Source: Bacteroidota bacterium (lineage in GTDB: Bacteria; Bacteroidota; Bacteroidia; Chitinophagales; Chitinophagaceae). From it: a DNA stretch of 64,000 nt. Shown one piece after another: positions 25,576 through 34,123 of the stretch; position 1 is the stretch's first letter, and each line of letters starts with the position of its first letter. The notes beneath the pieces were generated by a model, which saw nothing but the letters and a program-made list of their open reading frames with translations, did no database searches and was not told the DNA's origin. The translations under genes were made by a program, and so were the position numbers. The stretch covers positions 124,898 through 188,897 of the forward strand of contig VBAT01000013.1 of NCBI GenBank assembly GCA_005884665.1, in the 5' to 3' direction.

Positions 25576-26067
25576 ATGCTGAAGGATGTCCTTACATATG
25601 ATCTTGATGTAGTATTCTGTGGTACCGCTAAAGGGAAAAAATCAGCTGATTCAGGCTTCTATTATGCACATGCGGGAAATAAATTCTATAAAATACTATT
25701 TGATGCAGGATTCACACCGCACAGGTTAGTTCCAGAAACTTGCTATCAGATCAACCAACACAAAATTGGCCTTACCGACCTCGTTCATAAGCAATCCGGA
25801 AACGATAGACAGATAAACAAATCAAGCTATGAGGTTGATCTTTTTTCCAAAAAAATGATAGAATTCCAACCGAAGTTCATTGCGTTTACAAGTAAAACAG
25901 CTGCGTCTTTTGCCCTTGGATTTAATGGGAAGACCCGACATATCAATTATGGTCTAGCTGATAAGGTCATCGGCAAATCAAAAATATTCATACTTCCATC
26001 CACTTCTGGAGCTGCCGCAAGATTTTGGGCTCCGGAATATTGGCGTGACTTAAGAAAAATGATTTAA
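25576..26067 (+). CDS. MUG-like (G/U mismatch) DNA glycosylase
   Basis: A 163-residue protein of the uracil-DNA glycosylase superfamily, closest by eye to the Mug/TDG branch. The first motif is FCGTAKGKKSADSGFYYAH, in the place of the GxNPG loop, followed by NKFYKILFDAGF and IGLTDLVHK. The second motif is LPSTSGAAARFW, in the place of the NPSG-type loop. The first loop differs from canonical Mug, so the base excised may differ. It is the third gene of the operon after the P-loop and HARE-HTH nuclease genes. A damage-repair role is the default; in this setting excision of modified phage bases is a reasonable alternative. Confidence 0.75.
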   Translation: MLKDVLTYDLDVVFCGTAKGKKSADSGFYYAHAGNKFYKILFDAGFTPHRLVPETCYQINQHKIGLTDLVHKQSGNDRQINKSSYEVDLFSKKMIEFQPKFIAFTSKTAASFALGFNGKTRHINYGLADKVIGKSKIFILPSTSGAAARFWAPEYWRDLRKMI

Positions 26068-26185
26068 GTAACCTAATGCCTACTTTTCTTCCTTCTGTTT
26101 TGCATAACTACCTGTTCGACAATCCAGCTGGCCTTGTAGACCTAACAGATCCCTATTCCAAAATTTTAAATAGTTTGCGTAATCT

Positions 26186-28912
26186 ATGCATTTGCTTCTT
26201 GACACGAACATTCTGATAAACCTTATCAGCGACCCCCGCCAGGAATACGTTATTAAGGTACTTCAGCAGCTAATTGATTCTGGACAAATCAAATTGCTTG
26301 TGCCGGACGTTTTGTTAAAGGAATGGACTAAGAAAAAGCTCCAGACCTTAGACTATATCACAAGACGATTTTCTTCATCAAAGGCCCATTCTCATAACCG
26401 GTCGCTGAACTTTGAAGACGATATTTCAATCATAAAAGAAAAGATACAGAAAGTTGATACCTTACTATCCACTGGTATTTCCATACCGCTCATCCGTTTA
26501 GTAAAAGTCATGGCAGTAGACCGTGGCCTTAATAATCAGGCGCCTTTTCATGGTGATAAGAAAAAAAGTACTAATGATGCCTTATTTTACTTCTCCGCAA
26601 TTTATTACATAGAAAAAAAGAATTTCAAAGAGTTCGCATTCGCCACAAATGACACTGATTTTGTAAATCCGACGAATAGAAACGAGCTACACCCCGACCT
26701 GTTACCACCTTCCGCCAAGATTTACTTTTCTCCGGCAGTGGAAAAGTTGCTCCTTGATCTTCAAGATTCCGGTAGAATCAATTTTGAAAGAAAATTTGTG
26801 GAAACCGGCAATAAATATATCATCTATGTCGCTTCTCACGAAAAAAAAACAGTGTTGGATTATCTATATGAAGTTCTCACACTGTGTTATGAAAAGATGA
26901 GATTTATTCCTCCGGATATTTTTTGCAAAATACATCCATTCCGCACGCAGAATGTAAGGTACAACTATAGTTATTATTCTAACTATGTACTCTACACCAA
27001 CAATGAAGAGCTCATAAATTTTCTGGCAAAAATTGATATTGATCGAAATAAGTTTAAGAAAGGATCAGGTTACAGAAACACGAAACTTAATATTTCAAAA
27101 ATTTCAAAAATTCTGGACCTGCTTAATCGCCAACTTGTTTTTACAATTAGCAACATCGACGGTAATCACGAGGTCAAGATACGTCCTAAAATAATAATTG
27201 ATTGCAATTGTGTACGTTGCCTTTACACTAAGCTCAAATTTATCGATAGCCTAAATAGTGAAGATACTTCGGACATTCTGAAAACTGCATTTGTGCAATT
27301 TCAGTTTGGATTCTATACAAAGTCACTCCAAAGCTACTATGAGTGCTATCTAAGAGCAAAAGAAAATGGTAATAAAGTATTGGCATATCAACTGCAATTT
27401 ATCCTTAAATGGGTAAACAATCATGTAAACTTAAATACTGAGGATACCAAAACCGACGCATCACAACAAATTGACCGACTTGATAACGAAACGGAGTATT
27501 TCTCGTTTGCCAATTCACCGGCCTTGGACCGTGAAATCGCCAGCTTTTTTCATAGCGGAAATATCATCCGCGCGTTTGCGGGCGACATCAAAGAATCCCG
27601 GGACAAAATACGGGAACATTACACGTCGCAACTTCGAGCCAGTTACAGTAACAATAGTAATTGTTGGAATTTAATTTGTGGCTTTTCTATTTTCGAGGAG
27701 TTTACATTAGCCAATGGTATGGCTTATACGCAATATTCAGATTTTTCAAACATTTGCGATGACTATGTTGAGGGAATAATGTTAGGTCTTGCGTTAAATG
27801 AGTATCAGCCATCGCGATTACTATTTTTCAACGATTATATCTTGCGAACCCTATTGAATTATGGGAACCCGGATAAAATGATTGTATTGTATAAACGCTA
27901 TGTGAAAAAAGAAATCCCCTACGTACAAGAAGACGGATCTTTTATGCAACGTGTCACTAATCTATTGAATAACGACAAGGATTTTATTAACTACCTGGAA
28001 CAAACCAATGCCTGGCATGGCAGCCAGCATTTCTATAATCGTTACTGGAATCTACTTCTCCTGCTTTCCATAGTTGACATCGATACTTCTTTCATAATGA
28101 ATTGCTTTGATAAAATAGTTCAATTCTTGGATGTGATACCCAAAAGGGAAACAACTCGGCTCAATCATCTTGCCACTTTCATACATTCTAAGGGGAAGCA
28201 TATAGATCAGAAACAGATCAAGCAATTGTTTAACCAATGTCTTGAAAATCCATTACTACACAGCCAGGAAGTATTTGAAGCCTTTGCGGGCCTTTCTCGT
28301 AAATCCGGCCCTTCTTTTATTGATGACCGAAACGAGTTTGACAAATTTTGTCAATTGTTTTTGAACAAGACTGAAAGAACGGTCTGGTATAGTAACGATA
28401 TTTTACTAACCATCCATTCCTCGTTGACAGAAGAATTCAAAACAGAACTTACAGTCCTAATACACAAAAAACTCCAAGATAAATTCGATCACGAAGTCTA
28501 TTATTTGGCATCTTTATATGAGGTAATCGACTATCGGGCAAATTTCGACCAGTATCTCGCATTGTTTAAACATCCAGTGCAAGGCAGAAGACATCCATTT
28601 GGGCACCTAGATGGTGAACTTAGTTATCGGGAATTAAACAATCTTATGAACCTGGTTTTTAAGAATAAAATCAGCCTTCCTATCTCATTTATTGAGAACC
28701 TAAAAGGTATATCTGACTATTATGACTGGTTACTGGACATGGACAACTTCGACTATAGGAGGTTTAAGCCATTATGGATAATACAATATGCGACGCTACA
28801 TTATTTAGAGAAGATTTTCGCGTATGATAGTGTCAGACAGAAAGTTCGGCACTATTTGAAAAAAAATCATCAGCCGACTCTGGCCGCTTATTACTCTCAA
28901 TATGTTAAATAA
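26186..28912 (+). CDS. Large PIN-domain protein, 908 residues
   Basis: Residues 1-195 form a PIN nuclease domain with its acidic residues intact: Asp6 (LLDTNILI), Glu in LLKEWTKKK, Asp in KKSTNDALFYF, and Asp in FATNDTDFV. The remaining 700 residues are helix-rich, with no signal peptide or membrane segment, and look like an alpha-repeat or sensor region; two Cys in DCNCVRCLY could bind metal. PIN domains usually cut RNA. Genes with a short PIN nuclease joined to a long unassigned region occur among candidate phage-defence effectors. It lies 118 bases after the glycosylase gene on the same strand and could be cotranscribed. Confidence 0.7.
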   Translation: MHLLLDTNILINLISDPRQEYVIKVLQQLIDSGQIKLLVPDVLLKEWTKKKLQTLDYITRRFSSSKAHSHNRSLNFEDDISIIKEKIQKVDTLLSTGISIPLIRLVKVMAVDRGLNNQAPFHGDKKKSTNDALFYFSAIYYIEKKNFKEFAFATNDTDFVNPTNRNELHPDLLPPSAKIYFSPAVEKLLLDLQDSGRINFERKFVETGNKYIIYVASHEKKTVLDYLYEVLTLCYEKMRFIPPDIFCKIHPFRTQNVRYNYSYYSNYVLYTNNEELINFLAKIDIDRNKFKKGSGYRNTKLNISKISKILDLLNRQLVFTISNIDGNHEVKIRPKIIIDCNCVRCLYTKLKFIDSLNSEDTSDILKTAFVQFQFGFYTKSLQSYYECYLRAKENGNKVLAYQLQFILKWVNNHVNLNTEDTKTDASQQIDRLDNETEYFSFANSPALDREIASFFHSGNIIRAFAGDIKESRDKIREHYTSQLRASYSNNSNCWNLICGFSIFEEFTLANGMAYTQYSDFSNICDDYVEGIMLGLALNEYQPSRLLFFNDYILRTLLNYGNPDKMIVLYKRYVKKEIPYVQEDGSFMQRVTNLLNNDKDFINYLEQTNAWHGSQHFYNRYWNLLLLLSIVDIDTSFIMNCFDKIVQFLDVIPKRETTRLNHLATFIHSKGKHIDQKQIKQLFNQCLENPLLHSQEVFEAFAGLSRKSGPSFIDDRNEFDKFCQLFLNKTERTVWYSNDILLTIHSSLTEEFKTELTVLIHKKLQDKFDHEVYYLASLYEVIDYRANFDQYLALFKHPVQGRRHPFGHLDGELSYRELNNLMNLVFKNKISLPISFIENLKGISDYYDWLLDMDNFDYRRFKPLWIIQYATLHYLEKIFAYDSVRQKVRHYLKKNHQPTLAAYYSQYVK

Positions 28913-29070
28913 CAAATCAAATCATGGCGACAATATGCCGCCAGATTATAACCGTGATGAACTTTCCAGCATGAGTGTTTGTGAAAAAAGAGGCAGCTAA
29001 GATTGCTGACATCTGGTGAGTAAAGGCGGTCTTACACTGACATCTTTGAATGTCAACTAATTTGAATTTT

Positions 29071-30201
29071 ATGGAACATAAAACATTTACCAGGAAAGAA
29101 TTATATGATTTGGTTTGGACAGAACCCTTAATTAAGCTCGCGAGTATATACCACATTTCTGATAATGGCTTAAGAAAGATTTGCATAAGGATGAATATTC
29201 CCCTACCCAGAGCGGGTCATTGGCAAAAGCTCCTGTTCGGCAAGAGAATATTTAAACCAGCCTTAAACGAAAAATATTCCGGAGTTGACACTGTTACTCT
29301 TGATCTTCGGACGGAGTCAGAAATGCTATCAAGGAGCGAAATATCCCCGATAAAAAAGCTACAAAATGAAATAGAATATAATTTGAATCAATATTTGCAG
29401 GTTCCGGAAAAACTCACAAAACCGGATAAATTGGTCATTGCTGCCCGCGAAAGCATAGCAAAAAACAAGTGGCATCAATCAAATGGGGTAATATCATGTT
29501 GGAGAGGTGAACTGCATATAAGAGCTGCGAAATCAAATATCCCGAGAGTTTTGCGGTTTGTCGACACCCTAATAAAGCTATTGCGGGCTCGTGGCCACGA
29601 AGTCGGGGTCGATGACAATTCCACTTATGCTCTGGTCAAAAATCAAAAATTCGACATTAGCCTTCGTGAAAAAACTAAAAGGGTGCAGCGACAGGATCAC
29701 CCAACGCTATATGATTATGAGCCTACGGGATTGCTGGTCTTCAAAACTGACCGGATCTTTCATACCAAAGAATGGATTGACGGCAAAAATAAATTGGAAG
29801 ATCAACTTTCTTCAATCCTCGCCACCCTGGAAATAGCTAGCGACCAACTAAATGCTGAACAAATAATCAGAAATAAGGAGCGGGAAGAGCGCGAAAGGCA
29901 GGAAACGTTGCGAAAAGAACTCGAGAAGAGACAGGAACAAGAACTGGCTGTATTTAAACAAATCCTGCAAAAAGCTACCCGCTGGCACAAAGCGGTCAAC
30001 CTCCGCAATTACATCAACGAGGTCGAGCAAAATGCGACTTCCTCGAACCAAGTTTCCCAGGAACTCAGCACATGGCTGGAATGGGCCCGAAAAAAAGCAG
30101 ACTGGTACGACCCCTTTACCGATAGCCCGGACGAGTTATTTCAAAATATCGACAAGGAAACCCTAACAGTGCCCCAGAAGCATACCCATTCTCTTTGGTA
30201 A
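29071..30201 (+). CDS. Hypothetical protein with N-terminal HTH-like region and coiled coil
   Basis: I place the start at ATG 29071 (MEHKTFTRKELYDLVW), which matches the beginning of a recurrent family of bacterial hypothetical proteins; an upstream ATG at 29050 is in frame. The first 45 residues (ELYDLVWTEPLIKLASIYHI, then SDNGLRKICIRMNIP) look like a helix-turn-helix. The C-terminal third has a strongly charged coiled coil (RNKEREERERQETLRKELEK). The function is unknown. A DNA-binding role in the island is plausible. It is the last rightward gene before the leftward maintenance module. Confidence 0.6.
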   Translation: MEHKTFTRKELYDLVWTEPLIKLASIYHISDNGLRKICIRMNIPLPRAGHWQKLLFGKRIFKPALNEKYSGVDTVTLDLRTESEMLSRSEISPIKKLQNEIEYNLNQYLQVPEKLTKPDKLVIAARESIAKNKWHQSNGVISCWRGELHIRAAKSNIPRVLRFVDTLIKLLRARGHEVGVDDNSTYALVKNQKFDISLREKTKRVQRQDHPTLYDYEPTGLLVFKTDRIFHTKEWIDGKNKLEDQLSSILATLEIASDQLNAEQIIRNKEREERERQETLRKELEKRQEQELAVFKQILQKATRWHKAVNLRNYINEVEQNATSSNQVSQELSTWLEWARKKADWYDPFTDSPDELFQNIDKETLTVPQKHTHSLW

Positions 30202-30374
30202 GCATCACATGCGTACCTGCAGATCATGTTCATGTGTTTAGCGGTGAGGAAAAATCTTTAAAACCTCGAGCTGTGGGAGAAAAAATCCTGAATATTTAGA
30301 GCCCCGCCAATTCTGAAACCACGTAAATACCAATTTTTATCGGTTTTGAGGGTTCCATAAGATCCAAAATCGTC

Positions 30375-30578
30375 TCATGAATTTCGTTCTTTTGTTTTTT
30401 CATTGTTTCTGCTTTTTTGTATAAACACGACCACCGTAAGAAATCCCACTACGACCGCGGCACCAATGAGCCAATTCCTCAAATTCCCATTCTTTGTCAT
30501 CAATTTCACATTGAGTTCATGTAGCTCAGCCAACGAATGATCCACCTGATATGTCCTTATGGTTGTTAAGTCTATCAT
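30375..30578 (-). CDS. Small single-pass membrane protein
   Basis: A 67-residue protein with one membrane helix near its C-terminus (WLIGAAVVVGFLTVVVFI) flanked by positive charges (QKSRNNEKTKER). It overlaps the upstream 115-residue gene by four bases, so the two are coupled. No family recognised. The 173 bases between its stop and the convergent 30201 gene end hold no identifiable element. Confidence 0.55.
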   Translation of the reverse strand: MIDLTTIRTYQVDHSLAELHELNVKLMTKNGNLRNWLIGAAVVVGFLTVVVFIQKSRNNEKTKERNS

Positions 30579-30922
30579 TTCTTTATTAATTTAATTTGCT
30601 CATTCTCTAGCGGAATTATGAGATACTGGTAAATGGCTATGTGCGTATTTTTGTTATGTTCGACATAATGTGTATGAACGCCAAATGAAAACCCTTTTCC
30701 CATTAAAAACTGTTTATGAAATATGGCTTCATTTTTTCCAGTAAGCAAGTCGTTTAAAATACGCACATTTACATGAAGAGGCTTGTTTATATAAGACACA
30801 CTCTGCCGAAATTGATTTGCCTTCTGATTATAGAATTTAATTCGATTCTGAGGAGTAACAAATTTCTGATTAATACGTAACGCTTCAAACTTCTGGCCGG
30901 TAAGCAGATCCATTTTTACCAT
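30575..30922 (-). CDS. Hypothetical protein, 115 residues
   Basis: Starts MVKMDLLTGQKFEALRINQK and contains HKQFLMGKGFSFGVHTHYVE, with several His that could bind metal or act in catalysis. It has no signal peptide. It sits where relaxase or mobilisation genes often lie in Bacteroidota islands but shows none of their motifs. It is cotranscribed with the downstream small membrane protein. The 190 bases upstream (30923-31112) contain short repeats built on ATTAATACG/CGTATTAA near 31005-31105 (see separate entry). Confidence 0.5.
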   Translation of the reverse strand: MVKMDLLTGQKFEALRINQKFVTPQNRIKFYNQKANQFRQSVSYINKPLHVNVRILNDLLTGKNEAIFHKQFLMGKGFSFGVHTHYVEHNKNTHIAIYQYLIIPLENEQIKLIKK

Positions 30923-31004
30923 AATTTTTCTTGTAAAAGTAATGCGGGTTAACCGTCAAATCAACAGACCATATATAGACAGATTAAAAAATGCAAGTTG
31001 AAGT

Positions 31005-31130
31005 GAATTAATACGAATAAAATGCAACTACAAGTTATTAACATTCGCCTTCAATACGCATTAATACGTATTGAAGCGTTTACGCAAGTGGTTAATGTAA
31101 ATGAAATACGCATTAATGCACATTAAAATC
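31005..31130. repeat. Short ATTAATACG/ATACGCATTAAT repeats
   Basis: The word ATTAATACG or ATACGCATTAAT occurs several times in both orientations (31008, 31057, 31062, 31106), with ATACGCATTAATGCACATTAA next to the end of the DUF6371 gene. Repeats of this kind are typical of operator or replication-protein binding sites, but the role here is unknown. Confidence 0.4.
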
Positions 31131-32021
31131 CTTCCAATTATATTTCATTAAAAAATCTGCAATATCCAAACCCTCCTTCTTGTCTTTATCTGAGGCATTA
31201 ATTTCGAGATAGTCAAAAATAGAAATGTTCATTGAATTAGACAGCTGCTCCTTCTTTTCTTCCCACCGGTCATATGCATTTAAATCAGGAAACAAGACTA
31301 CATTTCTATCTTCAAGAACCAAACATTTTTCGGTTGTAAGATTAGATATACTACCCGCCGCTAACCAGATATATTGGGGAAGATAAACACTTGAAATAAT
31401 AGCTGTTTTCTCACTTTCCGTTATTGCAACCGGTCGTTCCAAATCATGTGACAATAAGTGTTCGCCAAATAAACATTGTTTCAATCGATAATCATTTATT
31501 TTTAAAACATGATGTGCCCAGGTTATATAGTTGAATGGTTCTTTAATTCTTTTACCTGATTCCTGGTTATACAACATTATTTTTCCAGTTCTTATATAGC
31601 CTTTCTTATCAATTTGCCAGAATACAGTTGCCCCACTCCAATGTCTCGAAGTTCCAATGTAATAAGTTTCAATTAATTCTTGCGTTATTTCATCTCCAAA
31701 TAAGGTCAATAAATATTTAATAAAGTTATTGTCTGCATAGGATTTTAATGATTGTCTGAATAATTCAAATGGGATGAGTGATTCTGGTTTGTCTTTGGCG
31801 GCAGTTACCGCTCTTTGTTGTATCTGACGTGGGGGTTCGGCTAGAGTATTATTCTTGCTTAGTGGAGGTAAAAATAATTCGCCGCAGGCGTGACAATACC
31901 CTTTATCTTCATAACCAACATACGGTACAAATTTTCCGTCCTTATTACTTTTTCCGCAGGGGCACACCTTTACCCTTCTCCTGTTCTTATCTAATTCAAA
32001 TTTGGGAAACTGGTTTTGCAT
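31113..32021 (-). CDS. DUF6371-like zinc-ribbon protein of mobile elements
   Basis: A 302-residue protein. The N-terminus has a zinc-ribbon pattern, VCPCGKSNKDGKF then KGYCHACGE, as in DnaG-type primase zinc fingers. The rest (for example FEDEITQELIETYYIG-like and AITESEKTAIISS segments) resembles a TOPRIM-like fold, as in the DUF6371 family of Bacteroidota mobile elements. It lies 81 bases downstream of the DUF3987 gene on the same strand. A role in element replication or priming is inferred from the zinc finger and neighbours. Confidence 0.7.
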   Translation of the reverse strand: MQNQFPKFELDKNRRRVKVCPCGKSNKDGKFVPYVGYEDKGYCHACGELFLPPLSKNNTLAEPPRQIQQRAVTAAKDKPESLIPFELFRQSLKSYADNNFIKYLLTLFGDEITQELIETYYIGTSRHWSGATVFWQIDKKGYIRTGKIMLYNQESGKRIKEPFNYITWAHHVLKINDYRLKQCLFGEHLLSHDLERPVAITESEKTAIISSVYLPQYIWLAAGSISNLTTEKCLVLEDRNVVLFPDLNAYDRWEEKKEQLSNSMNISIFDYLEINASDKDKKEGLDIADFLMKYNWKDFNVH

Positions 32022-32102
32022 TTTCTAAGAATATTACGTGACACTTGTGGCATTAATGGCATTTATTACTTCCTTTTGTGCCGCAAATGCCACAAATGCC
32101 AA

Positions 32103-33545
32103 TCATTTATTCTTTTTTTCATATTCTCCCCTACCGGACTTGGAAAAGAACTCCTTATCCGTCAGAAACCTTTTGAATGTTCGCTCGGCTGTTCCGGCGG
32201 CTGTAGCAATCCGAACGCCTTCCTCGGTGGTAAATGTGTCTGGCAAGGTTTCATAGAGCCGACGTCTGTCGCCAGACAACCTGTCTAACGGATTGGCATT
32301 TGCAATTATTGAATGAACTTTTACGGCTGCTTTTTTGAAATACTCCACCAACTGTATTGATCCTTCCACCGCGCCAACTGAAATCGAATTACTTACCAGG
32401 TTTGTACATGCAGAGTCAAGGAGTTCGAGTATTAAAGCCAGCCGGACGACATACATATCCATTTTGCTATAAACGGCGCTAATGGTCTCGCTTTCCTCAT
32501 TGCATTGATCGGTGTTATATTGTTGCCAGCGAAATAATACTTTTTTTGCCTCCTGGCTAAAATTTAGAATTTTGGGGGCAGCGGTAAACGTGTCATCTAA
32601 ATTAAAGGTCATATTCAATAGCTTAGAGGTAATGTTCTGCCAACTGTCAATAATACTCTGATCAACCTCGCTTTCAGTCCAATAAGGTTTCTTTATATTA
32701 TCTGGGCAGGCAAAGAGGATCCTATCCATAAATCCATTTAGCATTCTTCCATCCTTAGCAAGTTCAATCAACAATGCATTTTGAATAGTTCCTCCTACAG
32801 GAATATGAGGCTTGGAAATTAAAATTGGCTCGCCAGTCTTCCTGTCAATAGTTATCGGTTTGCTGTTCCATGCGCTCAACCAAAATTCCATTTCGCTGCC
32901 GCTGTTATATCGATTGAAGTTCTTAAACCATCCTGCCAACTCATCAACGTAAACTGCAATTCCTTTTTTGTTGAATTTATGAACTTCTGCAAGTGCTTCA
33001 GGGGTATAATCTGACAGAAGAACTTTTTGCCAGACTGGTTTCAATGGATCTTCAATTCCCTCTTGTTCTCTTTCCTTTTTTGATAAATTCATGACCCTAT
33101 TGTACTCCTTAAGTTGCTGCTCATATTGATTGAAGGTTGTTTTATCCGCCTCAATGATGGGCAACAAAGCAAAATGTAACGGGTGGGTTTTATTGGTTCC
33201 AGGTCGCGCCACCATAGCAACGTATAAGACCGCACTTTCCTGAAACCCCTTTTTAACTTCGGCCCTGTGGGTGTTACCGATAGCGACCGAAGCGGCAAAA
33301 AGAACCGAAGCACTAATGAAATCAGCTGGAAAACCAAGGTCCTTTACCGTGGCAAAAATAATTTCTTGCACCAGCAACGGAAATACTTCAACAGGAAATC
33401 GATTTTGCTCTGTTGTTTTACAGTTGGTGTTTTTTGCCAAGCGACCAGCTTCGTCAATAATTCCTTGTTCAGTAACGCGACTTTCCTGGCCATTATGACC
33501 AGCATTCGTTACTTTTTCGGGTGTGAGATTAATGGGCGCCTCCAT
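32103..33545 (-). CDS. DUF3987 family protein (primase/helicase-like, mobile element)
   Basis: A 480-residue DUF3987 protein, a family widespread in Bacteroidota genomic islands and phages and thought to be a primase- or helicase-like ATPase. Visible markers: FPADFISASVLFAASVAIGN, a Walker A-like ARPGTNKTHPL, and VYVDELAGWFKNFNRY as the Walker B-like segment. It shares one base with the HTH gene upstream and is followed by the DUF6371 gene, the common module order. The lysine of the Walker A loop is present though the loop is not canonical. Confidence 0.82.
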   Translation of the reverse strand: MEAPINLTPEKVTNAGHNGQESRVTEQGIIDEAGRLAKNTNCKTTEQNRFPVEVFPLLVQEIIFATVKDLGFPADFISASVLFAASVAIGNTHRAEVKKGFQESAVLYVAMVARPGTNKTHPLHFALLPIIEADKTTFNQYEQQLKEYNRVMNLSKKEREQEGIEDPLKPVWQKVLLSDYTPEALAEVHKFNKKGIAVYVDELAGWFKNFNRYNSGSEMEFWLSAWNSKPITIDRKTGEPILISKPHIPVGGTIQNALLIELAKDGRMLNGFMDRILFACPDNIKKPYWTESEVDQSIIDSWQNITSKLLNMTFNLDDTFTAAPKILNFSQEAKKVLFRWQQYNTDQCNEESETISAVYSKMDMYVVRLALILELLDSACTNLVSNSISVGAVEGSIQLVEYFKKAAVKVHSIIANANPLDRLSGDRRRLYETLPDTFTTEEGVRIATAAGTAERTFKRFLTDKEFFSKSGRGEYEKKNK

Positions 33546-33916
33546 TACTTGTTGATTATGTAATTATCGGCGGCGTTTGAAATGTCCCGGCTGGTTTTCC
33601 CCCGGCGGCTCACCACGTATTCAATCAATTCTTGTTTTGAAAATAATAGTTTACGCTTACCACTGCGGAAATGTGGTAACTCACCTTTCTCGACCTTAGA
33701 ATACAGGGTACTGAGTTTAATTTTTAAAAACAGTGCAGCCTGCTCAGCATCCAAAAACTCATCGTCGCTTCCCGGCGAACTCACTATACCGCCACCATTT
33801 CTTGGTGGACCAATAGTATTTCCTGCTCCATGTTGAATAGTTGATTCTTTCTCTGAAGACTTGACTGCATTTGTTGTATGGTCAAGCCCGTGTTGTTGCG
33901 TTTTTTGTGTGTTCAT
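33545..33916 (-). CDS. HTH_17/MerR-like DNA-binding protein
   Basis: I place the start at 33916 (MNTQKTQQHGLDHT); the frame is open further upstream but over repeat sequence. Residues 60-110 form a small winged helix (FLDAEQAALFLKIKLSTLYSKVEKGELPHFRSGKRKLLF), the excisionase-type helix-turn-helix found in Bacteroidota islands. The N-terminal half is polar and probably disordered. It is directly upstream of DUF3987 and may control the module or act as a recombination directionality factor. Confidence 0.78.
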   Translation of the reverse strand: MNTQKTQQHGLDHTTNAVKSSEKESTIQHGAGNTIGPPRNGGGIVSSPGSDDEFLDAEQAALFLKIKLSTLYSKVEKGELPHFRSGKRKLLFSKQELIEYVVSRRGKTSRDISNAADNYIINK

Positions 33917-33949
33917 AGTAATTAATTTGATTATGATAGACACAAAGTT

Positions 33950-34123
33950 TCTAAATATGAAATCACTTTTACAATAGCCTTTCACGCTGGGGATAGCGTT
34001 GGGATAGAACTTTTATCTTCAAGTTCCCTAATCGTTTGTAAATATGAGATGACTTTTTACAATTGGCTTTTGCCTGGGGGTAGTGCTGGGGTAGAACTTT
34101 TATCCTCAGGTTCCTTAACCGTT
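33950..34123. repeat. Imperfect tandem duplication of a gene 3' end
   Basis: Two adjacent copies of about 87 bases (33950-34036 and 34037-34123), roughly 80 percent alike by eye. The second copy includes the last codons of the 34057-35121 gene ([12 protein letters not shown]); the first copy still reads EDKSSIPTLSPA-stop on the minus strand. The C-terminal tail of that gene has therefore been duplicated downstream and is decaying. Confidence 0.7.

Noticed and set aside
30575..30922. 115-residue gene as a mobilisation protein
   Set aside because: Sits in the usual mob position but lacks relaxase His-triad or MobC-like motifs; left as hypothetical.
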